This document shows positions 35,889 to 46,200 of a stretch of 64,000 bases of DNA, piece after piece; positions within the stretch are counted from its first letter, which is position 1; each line of letters opens with the position of its first letter. The notes beneath the pieces were generated by a model. That model was not told the DNA's origin and searched no databases. It was given only the letters and a program-made list of their open reading frames with translations. A program made the translations under genes and the position numbers. Location of the stretch: contig NZ_ML660112.1 in NCBI RefSeq assembly GCF_007004655.1, forward strand, positions 1 through 64,000, read 5' to 3'. Source of the stretch: Exilibacterium tricleocarpae. Its GTDB lineage: Bacteria; Pseudomonadota; Gammaproteobacteria; Pseudomonadales; Cellvibrionaceae.

Positions 35889-37427
35889 TCAGGGCATTAG
35901 CGTAAATACCAGGCCATCCGGATTAAATGGAACCGTGAGATCCACTAAAACGCTGAAGATATCGGATGTTTCAATGGACGAGCAAGCAGCGATTGCGGGG
36001 AAATTCAACTCATTGTCTCTGACCGACGCTCCTGATGCAGGGTAGCTAACGTTGAACTGTCCGGCAGAGATGGGATTGACGGTATTGTTCTGGACGGTGG
36101 CTCGATAGAAGTGTTCAAATTGAGTGTCACCCAAAGGAAGTTGGAAAAGCAAATTAGAACCGGTGACATTAATGCCGACAGGGTCGGTATTGTCACAAGT
36201 CGGCACTGGTGCCGTATTAAATCTGGCCAATTTAAAACTCGTGCCAGGGTTGCCTATTTCTTCGTAGCTTCCGCTGGCTAGGATGTTACCATCAGCCTGT
36301 AATTCGATTGCAAAAGCAAGTTCAGAGAGCCCCAGATTTCCCTCATTTAATCGCATAAAGGAGTCGTCGAAATTGCCGTTAACATCGAGCCGTGCAATGC
36401 CGGCCTGGGTCAAACCATTGACGTTTGTAAAGTAACCACCAACGATTACTTTTCCATCGGGCTGTACCTCAATATCGTAAATACGAGGAACAGGGTTGTT
36501 GCTGGAAAATATAGGGTTGAAGTCAGTATCGATATCGCCACTTCGATTTAAGCGTATTACGGTATTTAGCCCAACTAGTATTGTTCCGTCCGTTGTTACC
36601 TTAATATCGCCTGTTCCGCGAAAATTTGTGACAGTTGGTGTAAAACTAACAAGTGAACGTGTACCGCCTATACCAAAGTTGGCGTTTAAACTTCCGTCGG
36701 GATTAAAACTGCTAATGAAAAAGTCGTTTCCACGCCCCGACCATTTGGCAATATTCCAGGTAACCAATATGGTCCCATCATCCTGTAAAGCTACGCCGTC
36801 TGCTCGCACCAAACCTCGGCTGTCTGGTGCGCTTGGACCGCCAACAGTGTTAAAGGTCTGGTCGACACTGCCATCTACGTTCAGGCGTGCGATATTGGCG
36901 CGCTCGGTGCCGTTGATTGAACCAAAAAAGCCGACGACTAATATTTTTCCATCTGGCTGTACCGTTAGTCTTTTAATATTGCCTAACCGAGTGCTTCCAC
37001 CGATAAGCACCTCCCCAACGTTAAAAGATGTGTCAACGCTGCCATCAATATTTAAGCGAACAAAACTCCCTACACCGAAATTACCCTGGACCAAAAGTAT
37101 CTTGCCATCGGCTTGCAGTTCTACATGATTGAGAGTACTGCCAAGATCACCGATGGAATTAAAGCCGGTGTCGAGCGTGCCGTCTGGGTACAGCCTGACA
37201 ATTTTCTTGCCAAAAACCTGGTTGGTTTCCGCATTAAGAACATTGCCGGCAATTAAAATTTTGCCGTCTGGCTGCTCAATTATTGCTCGTCCGCCGTCTA
37301 CCGCGCGATTGAGGTGAAACTGCATATCTATTTTTCCATCTACATTAACTGCCCCGTAACACACATTAACTACCATCAGCCCAAGTACTATTGATACGAT
37401 CCTCTTGGTGTAATACTGGTACTCCAT
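35889..37427 (-). CDS. Exported delta-60 repeat protein
   Basis: A 512-residue protein with signal peptide (RIVSIVLGLMVVNVCYGAV). About seven repeats of the delta-60 type follow, each with a phrase such as VQPDGKILVVG and a DGSVDTSFN turn; these form propeller-like beta sheets. The last 100 residues (CDNTDPVGINVTGSNLLFQL onward, with two cysteines) form a separate beta domain. Found in secreted or surface proteins; ligand unknown. No neighbour on the same strand. Confidence 0.75.
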   Translation of the reverse strand: MEYQYYTKRIVSIVLGLMVVNVCYGAVNVDGKIDMQFHLNRAVDGGRAIIEQPDGKILIAGNVLNAETNQVFGKKIVRLYPDGTLDTGFNSIGDLGSTLNHVELQADGKILLVQGNFGVGSFVRLNIDGSVDTSFNVGEVLIGGSTRLGNIKRLTVQPDGKILVVGFFGSINGTERANIARLNVDGSVDQTFNTVGGPSAPDSRGLVRADGVALQDDGTILVTWNIAKWSGRGNDFFISSFNPDGSLNANFGIGGTRSLVSFTPTVTNFRGTGDIKVTTDGTILVGLNTVIRLNRSGDIDTDFNPIFSSNNPVPRIYDIEVQPDGKVIVGGYFTNVNGLTQAGIARLDVNGNFDDSFMRLNEGNLGLSELAFAIELQADGNILASGSYEEIGNPGTSFKLARFNTAPVPTCDNTDPVGINVTGSNLLFQLPLGDTQFEHFYRATVQNNTVNPISAGQFNVSYPASGASVRDNELNFPAIAACSSIETSDIFSVLVDLTVPFNPDGLVFTLMP

Positions 37428-38097
37428 TCTTATTTCCTCTATGTCTGAACGAAAAGCTTGCTTAAAGTTGATGTTTGCATTAGGGAACTAACTATTGATT
37501 AGACCGAGTGGGATGTAGGCCTCAGTTTTTGTAAAGCTTATTTAGTATTAAAAAATAAACTCATAAAAGCAGTAACCGGGAAATCACAAAAAGCGCAGAA
37601 TCTACCCGTGTTGAGCCATGGAACTACTTATAAAAACCGTGATAGCAAAAACATCCACTCTGCTCAACAGCTCTTTCGCCACGTGCCTATCTAAGTCGCT
37701 GGTCAAGCTTAACACTCAAACTAAAATGTATGTGTACAATACAGTGCCTATATGATGCACACAACGTCACTGTGTTAATGGCACAAAAAGGTTCAATCCG
37801 GCAACTAAAAATTGCTCCACCTTTCTACTAACTTGCACCTTTATGGAAAGCGAGAAGAGCCTGCTGTCGCAGGAAAAGCGTGTGAAGGTTTACATGCTTT
37901 AAAAAAACCTTGTGCTTATAGATATTGTCTTGACCGGCGCAACTACAGTCGGCAATAATGACGTCGGATTGCAGCCGTAAAGAATTTAAGGTTTTCCAGC
38001 AGCGGTATAAAATGCCGAGTATCCTTTCTGCATAAACTCAATTGCTCTGGCGGAGTTGAGAGCAATTGAGTGTGCTCCCAGGGTGGTACTGGCGTTA
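37428..38097. other. Intergenic region, no supported gene
   Basis: About 670 AT-rich bases. The only clear structure is a hairpin at 38039-38068 (caattgctct / agagcaattg, 10-base loop). The promoter of the delta-60 gene must lie near 37430-37520. Confidence 0.4.
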
Positions 38098-38188
38098 AGA
38101 CTTCCGATATCGACAACCGTCCCTATATCGGCATCGAAAACAGTGGCCCGCTTGCTGACCTATTTGACAAACTGATCGGTGCGATATG
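38098..38188 (+). pseudogene. LysR gene remnant, related to the gene at 34643
   Basis: Bases 38098-38185 resemble 35186-35273 inside the LysR gene (both contain cgatatcg.caa.cg.ccct.tatcgg.atcgaaaacag.gg.ccgctt). The remnant encodes SDIDNRPYIGIENSGPLADL, then ends in TGA at 38186-38188. Nothing of the helix-turn-helix or C terminus is left. Confidence 0.75.
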
Positions 38189-38196
38189 AATAACAC

Positions 38197-39327
38197 TCAG
38201 TGGACACGGGGTCCGGCAAAAAGAAATTTTTTTGCCCAGACAATCAAGCCGGTAATTGCCAGTAAGGATAAAACCAGACCCACTATAACGATAATCGGAA
38301 CCCGCAGGGCACCAAAGCTTTCGCCCGAGTGAATGGACGCATTGATTGCGCCCAATACTTCAATACCGGTGACGCTTTCCGTATGGACCTGATCGATACA
38401 ATTTGACGAAGCCCACACTCTGATATCGCCATCCTTTTTATCAATATCGCTACCGGTTGAGAGGTAGATAATATGATAAGGCTGCCAGGGTGTAGCGAAT
38501 TCCGCCTCCAGTAGGGTGGTGTGTGAATGGCTGGCCAAGGCGCGCGCTATTGCAGTGTCAACGGTAACCTCGTCATTGCATGCGCTGTTTTGGAATTGCT
38601 CAGCAATAGGCGCCGGAAGACTTGCCGTAGCCGGGCGAATAAACCCCGGGCTCCATTCGGGTTGTGACCAGTAGACGCCGGTCAGGCTCCAGACCAATAC
38701 CACAAGCGCAAACCAAAAGCCGAAAAAACTGTGGAGGCTGAAACTCTTTCCCAGCAGACTGCCACGTAGTTCCAGTCTTCTTATTTTGCGCCAGACGGAC
38801 CGGTTGAGCGGCCACCAAAGATAGAGTCCCACAATTGCCAGGCCGGCCATCAACAGACCGAGTGCTGCCACGATAACGGCCCCCGGTCCGCCGCCAAGAA
38901 GTTCATAGTGAAAATCGATTAATAAATGGGTCAGTGTGCGATCGAGGTAAAATGCGCCGATAACTTGATCAGTTGCGGCATCAAATGTCACGATTTGAAT
39001 TTCACCGCCGGCATCGGGTGGGGCAGACAAGCCGTATATCATTTCCACATAGGTGGCGATTTCGGCATCGGCACCCAGATAACCCAAAGGTATAAAGCTT
39101 GCTCCCGCTTCCTGTTGGGCGCCGGCAACCAAGACATCGATTTTGACAGGTAAATCGGCTGCCCGCTTTTCCGTCTGTGGAAAAGCACCTGTTTCCAGAT
39201 GTAACAGCGGCGCCGAGAACGCGATGGCGATTCCGGTAATCGACACTGCCAATATAAAGACCGCTGCTACAGCACCAAGCCATGCATGTAGGGTAGCAAG
39301 AGTACGTGTGGCGGATTTGGTCACCAC
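38197..39327 (-). CDS. PepSY-domain membrane protein
   Basis: A 376-residue inner-membrane protein with four main helices (about 15-38, 150-172, 198-220 and 345-370). It shows the PepSY_TM pattern: TLHAWLGAVAAVFILAVSITG, HYELLGG, GLYLWWPL and SLHSFFGFWFALVVLVWSLTGVYW. Relatives act beside siderophore receptors, often as ferric-siderophore reductases. It follows the TonB receptor by 30 bases, and both would share the Fur-box promoter at 41466. Confidence 0.82.
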   Translation of the reverse strand: MVTKSATRTLATLHAWLGAVAAVFILAVSITGIAIAFSAPLLHLETGAFPQTEKRAADLPVKIDVLVAGAQQEAGASFIPLGYLGADAEIATYVEMIYGLSAPPDAGGEIQIVTFDAATDQVIGAFYLDRTLTHLLIDFHYELLGGGPGAVIVAALGLLMAGLAIVGLYLWWPLNRSVWRKIRRLELRGSLLGKSFSLHSFFGFWFALVVLVWSLTGVYWSQPEWSPGFIRPATASLPAPIAEQFQNSACNDEVTVDTAIARALASHSHTTLLEAEFATPWQPYHIIYLSTGSDIDKKDGDIRVWASSNCIDQVHTESVTGIEVLGAINASIHSGESFGALRVPIIVIVGLVLSLLAITGLIVWAKKFLFAGPRVH

Positions 39328-39357
39328 TGCTGTAGGCTCAGCGGTAGCAAAGTGATG

Positions 39358-41412
39358 CTAGAAGCTCGCTTCAAGTCCAATGCTCACTCTACGGGGGAAG
39401 CCGATGCTGGCAAGTGTGCCATCGTCAAAAACAGAAATTTCGTAAAATTCATCCGAGACATTGGTTACGTCTAGAAAAACACGTGTATTACCGATGCTAT
39501 AACTAGCCTGAAAGTCGGCAGTCCAGTAACTGTCGACGGCGTTAGCGCGAAGATTGGCATCGTCACTGAAATAGCTGTCGCTATAACGACCGAATAGACT
39601 GAAGGCTAATTGCGTAATGGGCTTCCAGATAACTCCTGCTACGGCGGTTACCTCGGGTGAACGCTGAAATTCATTGCCGGCAATCAGTGCACCGGCAGTA
39701 GAATTGCTGTCGTACTCCGTTTTGGAAATGCCGATCCCGCCTTGCAGGAACCACTGGTCGCTGGCCCGGTAACGGCTGTCAATTTCGATGCCGACCGCAC
39801 TGGCGTCAGGAACATTGCTGAAGACGTTAGCGAAAAAATCCGGCCCGATTTCAACCAGCGTAGCGATTTGCAAGTCGGAAAAATCGCTGTAGAAGATATT
39901 TGAGTTAATCGCCAAGCGGTCGTCCAATAAGCTACCCCTGAAGAAAAGCTCATAGTTCCAGAGCTTTTCCTCCTGGAAAGTTTCCCTTGCAAAAGTATCG
40001 AAGTTAAAGGTAAACCCGCCGGCATTAAAGCCGCGTTCAGCCAAGATGCCGACGCGGATATCTCCTGATATATCATAGGCAATTTCAAATTTTGGCAAAA
40101 ACTCTGAAAAACTCTCATCAAAATCAATGGGGATATCCGGCACAAAACCACCGTCGCGGTTTTGCCGGTCTCGCTGCCAGCGACCACCGGCGGTAAAGTG
40201 TAATTGTGAGGTTGCCGACCAAGTGCTTTCGGCAAATACACCGATGCTTTCCCGGTCATCGGTAAATTCACCCACACCCAGGCCAAACCCGGAGAGGTTA
40301 AGGCTTTCCCCGCTTTCAGTGCTGGAAATATACACCCCGACCAAACCGGATATCCGGTTGTCGGGTTGATTGATTCTGACAATCGTCTCGTTGGTCAGGT
40401 CATCGGAATCGATAGCGGCGTTACCGGTCCCCAGCGGAGCCAGGCGTCTTACATTGACATCTGAAAACGTGGTGACATTACTCAACGACACGGCGTCATT
40501 GACTGCATAATTGACATTGAGCACAACGGCATTGGCGCGTGTTTCGAAGACAGAGAAGCCCGGGTTAAAACGCTCTAGCTGGTCGAACGGCTGGTCCACG
40601 CTATCGGTTTGCGGTCGAGAGGTGTCCGTGTGGGTGATCGTTAACAGCGCGTCTAACGCCTCAATCGCCCTGGGCCGCAAGCTTAACCTGCCGCGCAGAT
40701 TGACGGTTTCAGACGTTCGTAGATCGGCGCCGACATCTTCAGTAACACCCAGCGGTTTTACAAAGCTTTCCCGTTCACGAACATCGGCGGAGAATCGATA
40801 GGCCAACTGGCCATCACCCATGGGGCCGCTGACTACACCCGACAGTTGGCGGCTGTCGTAATCACCCAGGACCGCGCGCAGTTTTCCCTCCACTGCATCG
40901 TGGTTGGGTTTTGCGGTTTCTATATAGACGGCACCGGCGACGGCATTGCGTCCCTGTGTTGTCGTCTGCGGTCCTCTGAAAATTTCAATCCTGTCGATAT
41001 CCCAGGCTGACTCAGTGGAGTAGACATACTCATTAAATGTCAACTGCCGGCCATCCACTTGAATGGTGGTGCGTGGTTGAGAGCCGCCGAAGAAGCTTTC
41101 AAGGCTGGTCAAAACGCCGCTGGTGTTTGCGCCGCGGATAGTTGGACCCTGGTTGCCCTCGCCGCTGGTGGTTACATTGGCGGTTTGTTTAAAGACCTGG
41201 TCCAGGGTATCAGGCCCGGCAAATGCGTCTAAGTCCAGGGCTGAGGTTACCACCACGGAGGAGGCGGTCTCCCGTTGACTGCGCGCAACGCGCTCACCGG
41301 TTACCACGACATTTTCCAGTATTTCTGTACTCCCGGCTGGGGGAGTCTCCGTGGCGTTAGTCGCAATCGATAACACCATCAGGGTGGTCGGCAGCATATA
41401 GCGGCAGATCAT
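39358..41412 (-). CDS. TonB-dependent receptor, probably ferric-siderophore
   Basis: A 684-residue outer-membrane protein. Signal peptide (ICRYMLPTTLMVLSIATNA), then TonB box-like ILENVVVTGERVARSQRE, plug with GPTIRGANTSGVL and IDRIEIFRGPQTTTQGRNAVAG, then a 22-strand barrel ending GFPRRVSIGLEASF with the terminal Phe. The Fur box upstream and the PepSY partner point to iron uptake. The exact siderophore cannot be told. Confidence 0.87.
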   Translation of the reverse strand: MICRYMLPTTLMVLSIATNATETPPAGSTEILENVVVTGERVARSQRETASSVVVTSALDLDAFAGPDTLDQVFKQTANVTTSGEGNQGPTIRGANTSGVLTSLESFFGGSQPRTTIQVDGRQLTFNEYVYSTESAWDIDRIEIFRGPQTTTQGRNAVAGAVYIETAKPNHDAVEGKLRAVLGDYDSRQLSGVVSGPMGDGQLAYRFSADVRERESFVKPLGVTEDVGADLRTSETVNLRGRLSLRPRAIEALDALLTITHTDTSRPQTDSVDQPFDQLERFNPGFSVFETRANAVVLNVNYAVNDAVSLSNVTTFSDVNVRRLAPLGTGNAAIDSDDLTNETIVRINQPDNRISGLVGVYISSTESGESLNLSGFGLGVGEFTDDRESIGVFAESTWSATSQLHFTAGGRWQRDRQNRDGGFVPDIPIDFDESFSEFLPKFEIAYDISGDIRVGILAERGFNAGGFTFNFDTFARETFQEEKLWNYELFFRGSLLDDRLAINSNIFYSDFSDLQIATLVEIGPDFFANVFSNVPDASAVGIEIDSRYRASDQWFLQGGIGISKTEYDSNSTAGALIAGNEFQRSPEVTAVAGVIWKPITQLAFSLFGRYSDSYFSDDANLRANAVDSYWTADFQASYSIGNTRVFLDVTNVSDEFYEISVFDDGTLASIGFPRRVSIGLEASF

Positions 41413-41465
41413 GGTCTGTGCCCGGTTGTTTGACGGCGCTCATATTACTGGGCCAGAAAGCGAAT

Positions 41466-41484
41466 GTAAATGATAATAATTATA
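41466..41484 (-). promoter_or_regulatory. Fur box upstream of the TonB receptor
   Basis: GTAAATGATAATAATTATA matches the 19-base Fur consensus GATAATGATAATCATTATC at 15 positions by my count. It lies about 54 bases upstream of the receptor start at 41412 and would repress receptor and PepSY genes when iron is sufficient. Confidence 0.75.
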
Positions 41485-41531
41485 TTTAAGCTTTGAGCTA
41501 GTGTCTGCTAACCCTGATGGTTGCAACCAGC

Positions 41532-42146
41532 CTATTTCCCGTCCGGTATTTGATGCCAGGAAGGTTCGTGGCTTGCTTGATAGGCTGGTCGCGCCTTGAT
41601 ACGGCGGACATAATCCGCCACCTTGGGTGACGGTTGTGACAGCCAGCCGAACTGCACTGAAAAATCCAGGGTGCCGCCGAAGACGATATCTGCCGCACCA
41701 AATCGATCTCCCATCACCCAGTCCTCTGTCGGCGTCATCTCTTCGATACTGCTCAGCACGCGTTTGAGGTCTCCCCAGCCGACGGATTGAGCCGGAGTGT
41801 GCAGTTTTTCGTTTTGCAGCGTGAACATCGGTTCCAAAGTGTTACCTGAGAAGAACAGGTATCGGTAGTAACGTCCGCGCTCGCTGCCGGTGATGGGTGG
41901 TGCCATACCCGCTTGCGGAAACTTGTCAGCGAGATAGGCGCAGATGGCGGCCACTTCGGTAATGACGATGCCATCATCTACCAGGGCAGGAACTTTCTCC
42001 ATGGGATTAATGGCCTTGAACGTGTCCGCATGATTCTGTCCTGCCATGTAGTCGACGACAATCTGCTCGTGTTCAACATTGAGTTCTCTCAACATCCAGT
42101 CGGTGGTGACGGCGCGGCTCATGGGGTGGTAGTAGTGCTTGATCAT
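41532..42146 (-). CDS. Glutathione S-transferase family protein
   Basis: A 204-residue cytoplasmic protein. Thioredoxin-fold N-terminal domain (about 1-78): IKHYYHPMSRAVTTDWMLREL, with the catalytic Ser or Tyr near residue 9, and the cis-proline and glutathione contact NPMEKVPALVDDG...ITEVAAICAYLAD. C-terminal helical domain from about 90, with GDRFGAADIVFGGTLDF. Substrate unknown. Its upstream region contains a 30-bp perfect palindrome. Confidence 0.87.
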   Translation of the reverse strand: MIKHYYHPMSRAVTTDWMLRELNVEHEQIVVDYMAGQNHADTFKAINPMEKVPALVDDGIVITEVAAICAYLADKFPQAGMAPPITGSERGRYYRYLFFSGNTLEPMFTLQNEKLHTPAQSVGWGDLKRVLSSIEEMTPTEDWVMGDRFGAADIVFGGTLDFSVQFGWLSQPSPKVADYVRRIKARPAYQASHEPSWHQIPDGK

Positions 42147-42203
42147 TGATTGGCTCTCCGGTTGCTCGGATGTTTATGTCATTGAGATCGGCAGGATAAC
42201 GAA

Positions 42204-42233
42204 CACCTACTGACACCGTGGTGTCAGTAGGTG
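42204..42233. promoter_or_regulatory. 30-bp perfect palindrome upstream of the GST gene
   Basis: cacctactgacacc and ggtgtcagtaggtg are separated by two bases, about 58 bases upstream of the GST start. No T-run follows on either side, so an operator is more likely than a terminator. Confidence 0.55.
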
Positions 42234-42391
42234 CAGAGTAGACTATTGTCGGCCTACCGCATTCAGCGGCGATATGCCGTTGTAGTTGTTTGGGAGAAAG
42301 AAGAGCGGAAGGTATCATATATGATCTTTTTTTGCCCGAAAAGCGCTAAAATAGATCAAATTTGACACCATTCCATCCGGGTTTTGCCTCC

Positions 42392-42725
42392 ATCAAGGGT
42401 CGCGGCCGTTACCGTCGGCGTCGATCAGCGGTAAACAGTGCCGAGTAGCCGCCACAATGGGAATCACGGTATTCACCTCGCCGCTCCTGAGTACTCTGGG
42501 TTATTGTTGCGACCCCCTAAACTCCAGCCCATGCCCATCACGCCATCACTGGAAAAATCCAATGACAGTTCCGGCTGCATACCAGGACGCGCTGGTCTGA
42601 CATTGACAAGTACAGAGTATTGGGCAGCACTATTGATAACTAAACTTGCCCGCGACAGTTCCCACCACTTCGTTTTGAGATGCCGTCACTTGGCTGAAAA
42701 GCGCCGATGAAAAAAATGCAACTCC
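42392..42725 (-). pseudogene. SpvB/Tc-toxin B-like gene remnant
   Basis: On the minus strand a signal-like stretch (FFSSALFSQVTA, about 42712-42680) is followed by SQNEVVGTVAGKFSY. Then, after a frame change near 42638, comes INSAAQYSVLVNVRPARPGM, QPELSLDFSSDG and VMGMGWSLGG. This is the start of SpvB/TcdB-like proteins, whose N terminus runs G.F.V...GAA.Y..PI..PPG..GM.P.LSL.Y.S...G..G.GWSLSG. Stops and the frameshift leave about 110 codons of a family that is normally over 1000 residues. A later bit (PLIDADGNGRD) resembles the repeats further down such proteins. Confidence 0.72.
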
Positions 42726-42775
42726 ATGAAATTAGGCGGCACACATGACGTACTGTCTCACTGTGCCGTTGCGCT

Positions 42776-42916
42776 ATGAATGACAAGCTAATTGCCTGTT
42801 GTGATACGTTCGGCGAGAATGTTTTTGATTGCCTGCTTCACAAGCAGGGCAGTATTAATAAATGGGGTAACCCGGCAGCACATGGCGTTATTTGGCGGCG
42901 GAGTAGAACAGTTTAA
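42776..42916 (+). CDS. Possible 46-residue small protein
   Basis: ATG at 42776 to TAA at 42914-42916 encodes MNDKLIACCDTFGENVFDCL and 26 more residues. Support is weak: no clear ribosome-binding site and no family. The terminator-like hairpin 12 bases downstream suggests that something is transcribed here, either this small gene or a short RNA. It may also be debris, like the SpvB remnant beside it. Confidence 0.25.
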   Translation: MNDKLIACCDTFGENVFDCLLHKQGSINKWGNPAAHGVIWRRSRTV

Positions 42917-42928
42917 ACGCTGCTCAAC

Positions 42929-42952
42929 AACTACGTAAATGCGTAGTTTTTT
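42929..42952 (+). terminator. Rho-independent terminator
   Basis: aactacg and cgtagtt enclose taaatg, followed by a run of T residues (the stem end merges into tttttt). Points on the plus strand. Confidence 0.6.
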
Positions 42953-43200
42953 ATGTCACAACTAAACTTCGTGATGCAGACCGCATATTGCACATCAAAG
43001 CTGAGGAATTTATCTCTTACAAGTAGACAAGCCGGGACTTTGACCCAGCTTTCCTTATAGTATAAGAAGAGCAGGAATGCTTAAGACATTATGTACCGAT
43101 TATTTAGCGGCTCTGCTATTTCCAGTGGTTCTGCGTATTTACATCACTGTTAAAAAACAATTACCGCTCGGCTTTTTTATCCTATGACTCATTCTAAAAT

Positions 43201-46200
43201 ATGCTTGTTATGAAAAAGAATATTTTCCTCTCTCTGCGAACCCACTTGCTTGTTCTCTGTTTAGTTGTACTTCAGGGCTGCGGCGGGGGCGGTGGCTCTT
43301 CGTCAACTGGAGGAGAAACAATAAACGACCCGCCAACCAACGAACCGCCAACAGACACCACTCCTGATGGCTTTAACTTCGGTGTACAAACTGAAGCTTT
43401 ACCTGCAACGGATGTTGAATCACTGCCGGCCACTATTACCGGCATCAATGCAGTTACGCCTATCGCTATTACCGGCGGTAGTTATCAGCTCAACGGTGCT
43501 GCTTTCACTACTTTGGATGGCGAGGTCAATAATGGTGACAGCTTGGTCGTCAGGGTCACCTCCTCAGATCAGCCTGCAACATCCGTGACAGCGACGGTGA
43601 CAGTGGGCGGCATAAGGGGTGACTTTGTTGTTACAACCCTGACGGAATTTGATGAAATCCCTGACGGCCTTACCTTTGCGGCTCAAGATAATGTGCAGCC
43701 ATCGACAGCGATAGATTCACCGGCCGTGGCTGTCAGCGGTATTAATATTCCAGTACCAATTACTATCACTGGCGGTCTTTATCAACTGAATGATGGTTTG
43801 TTTACTGCTGATGCGGGTGTGATTAACGATGGTGACTCGCTTGTGGTAAGAGTAACCTCATCGGATCTGCCGGCGACCTCATCGACAGCCACCGTGACAA
43901 TCGGGCCTGCCGGCAGTTCTGTCAGCGCTGATCTAACCGTGACTACTCTGCCCGTATTCGATACAACACCCGCTGCTTTTTCGTTTGCCGAGCGAGTGGA
44001 TGTTGAGAGAAATACGACTTTTGAAGCAGAAGAGATTGTGATTAGCGGTATTAATGTACCTGCGCCAATTAGCATTACCGGCGGTGAGTATCGTATAGGA
44101 GCGGGAGATTACACCGCCAATGCGGGTACGGTCGTTAACGGTCAAACAGTGACCGTCCTTTTGACATCCTCCGATAGTTTTAATGCTGCCGCCACGGCAA
44201 GGTTAACCGTGGGTGATATTAGCGCCGATTTTACTGTTACAACCCTTCCCGATGTAACGGCGCCAACGGCCAGTGTCCTTTTCCCCCCACCAAAATCCCT
44301 GACGGAGGCGCGCACGATTGTCGTAAGAGGCAGTGCATCCGACGGTAATGGTTCAGGTGTTGCCCGAGTCACTGTTGACGACATCGCCGCTACGACCGAC
44401 GATGGCTATGCCACTTGGGAGGTTACTTTGGATTTAGAGCAGGGTAATAATACTCTGGTGGTGGAAACAGTGGATAGTCTTGGCAATGCGAACTCCAGTG
44501 CCGCACGAATAGAGATTGAATCCAGTCCTTACTTCTTTAGTTTAAGGAATCTCACGATCGATAGCAGTGGCAATCAGCTCTATGCAATCGACTCTACAAG
44601 TCGCCAAGTCGTCCGTGTTAATCTGTCAAGTGGTGCAATCACCAGTATTACTAATCGCTACAACGCTGAAGACCCCGCCCGGGATGGTGTCGGCGTAGCT
44701 TTGGCCCTTGATGAGGCGGGTAACCGGGTCTTGTTCTTTAATCGAGACGGACAACTGGTTGCCGCGGACCTTAGTACAGGAGAGCGCACTATCGTTGCCA
44801 GTCCATATGATACTTTGGATATGGCATTTGAAGCTTATACCACGAGAGCCGGAAGTCCGGTATCGGCCTCCTTCGATGCTGCTAATAATCGAGTAGTAGC
44901 ACTGGATACTAATTATGACGCAATATTTGCCGTTGGTCTCAGTAGTGGTGAGACAACGGTTTTATCCAGTAACCTGGATGAGGCGGCGAATCCTTTTGAT
45001 GGGCCTGTCTCTATGGTGGCGGATGCCGCCAATAATCGTCTATTGGTTGCTGATAATAGAAATGACAATATTGTCTCCGTCGATATATCAACGGGTGCCC
45101 GTAGTGTTCTGCTGGACAACGAAGGCGTTGAATCGCCGCTGCAATTTGAGGGGCCGTCGCGTTTGGCTTTTGTGAGTGCGAGCAACACTTTATATATTTA
45201 TGATGCGTCAGTTTTTGTCAGGCGTATTATCGCCGTTAACCTGTCGGACAATAGCCGCACGATCTTTTCAGAGGGCGGTACTCAAGGGTTTTTCTCATCT
45301 CCAAGCTTCATCCATGATGCGGCCAGTAATCGCCTGCTAATGGCTGAGGGAAAGTCCATCAGGACCCTTTCACTGGGTGATAGTACAGAGGCTGAGCTAT
45401 TGTCCAGCCATTTCCCGGTGCGTGAAAACCCGCTGATTAATGCCTTGAATTTTGCCGTTGACTCCACTAACGATAGCGTCTACGTCCTCGATGGTTATCT
45501 AAGGCGCAATCAGGGTAGCCATGTTGGCGCTGCCATTAAGCGTATTGATGTCCTTAACCAGCGCAGAGACTTGTTGGCCGGTGGTTATATTGGTGACTCT
45601 TTCACACAGCCTGATGGAGAGCTTTTACCCTTTACCATCAGGAATGGCATTGTTGTTTTGGACAGCAATAATAATCGCCTGTTACTCCCACACTATCCAT
45701 CCTCGATCATCAGTGTTGATACTGAAAGCGGGGAGCAAGCCGTTTTTGCCGATGGTTTCGACAGTAGTGATCCACTGTTTCCGGATGGGACTGATGTGGT
45801 CGTCGATAACGAAAGCAATACCGCTTACTTCGCCAGTACGAGAACGGACTCCATTATTACCATGAACCTCGACACGGGTGAGCGCGGGTTGTTGTCCAGC
45901 AATACCTTCCCCGATGCCAGTGACCCGGAGGCCATTCGTTTAGCTAATCCTGCCGGCATTGCATTAGATCGCGCCAATAATCGCCTACTGGTATTGGATG
46001 CGTTTACGACCAGTCCGAGAGCAGTGTTGATGTCAGTCAATCTTGACACGGGTGAGCGCAGGGTATTGGCCAGTAGTGATGACAACGCTGGCAGACGCCT
46101 GGCGAGAGCTCGAGACCTTGCCTTCGATCCCGAGACCAATACGGCGTATACCATTGGCCAGGCGGGGGGAGATGTCGTACTTGCCATTGATATGGATACC

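Noticed and set aside
42438-42710. 90-codon plus-strand frame
   Set aside because: The minus strand of the same bases encodes SpvB-like sequence, so this is a shadow.
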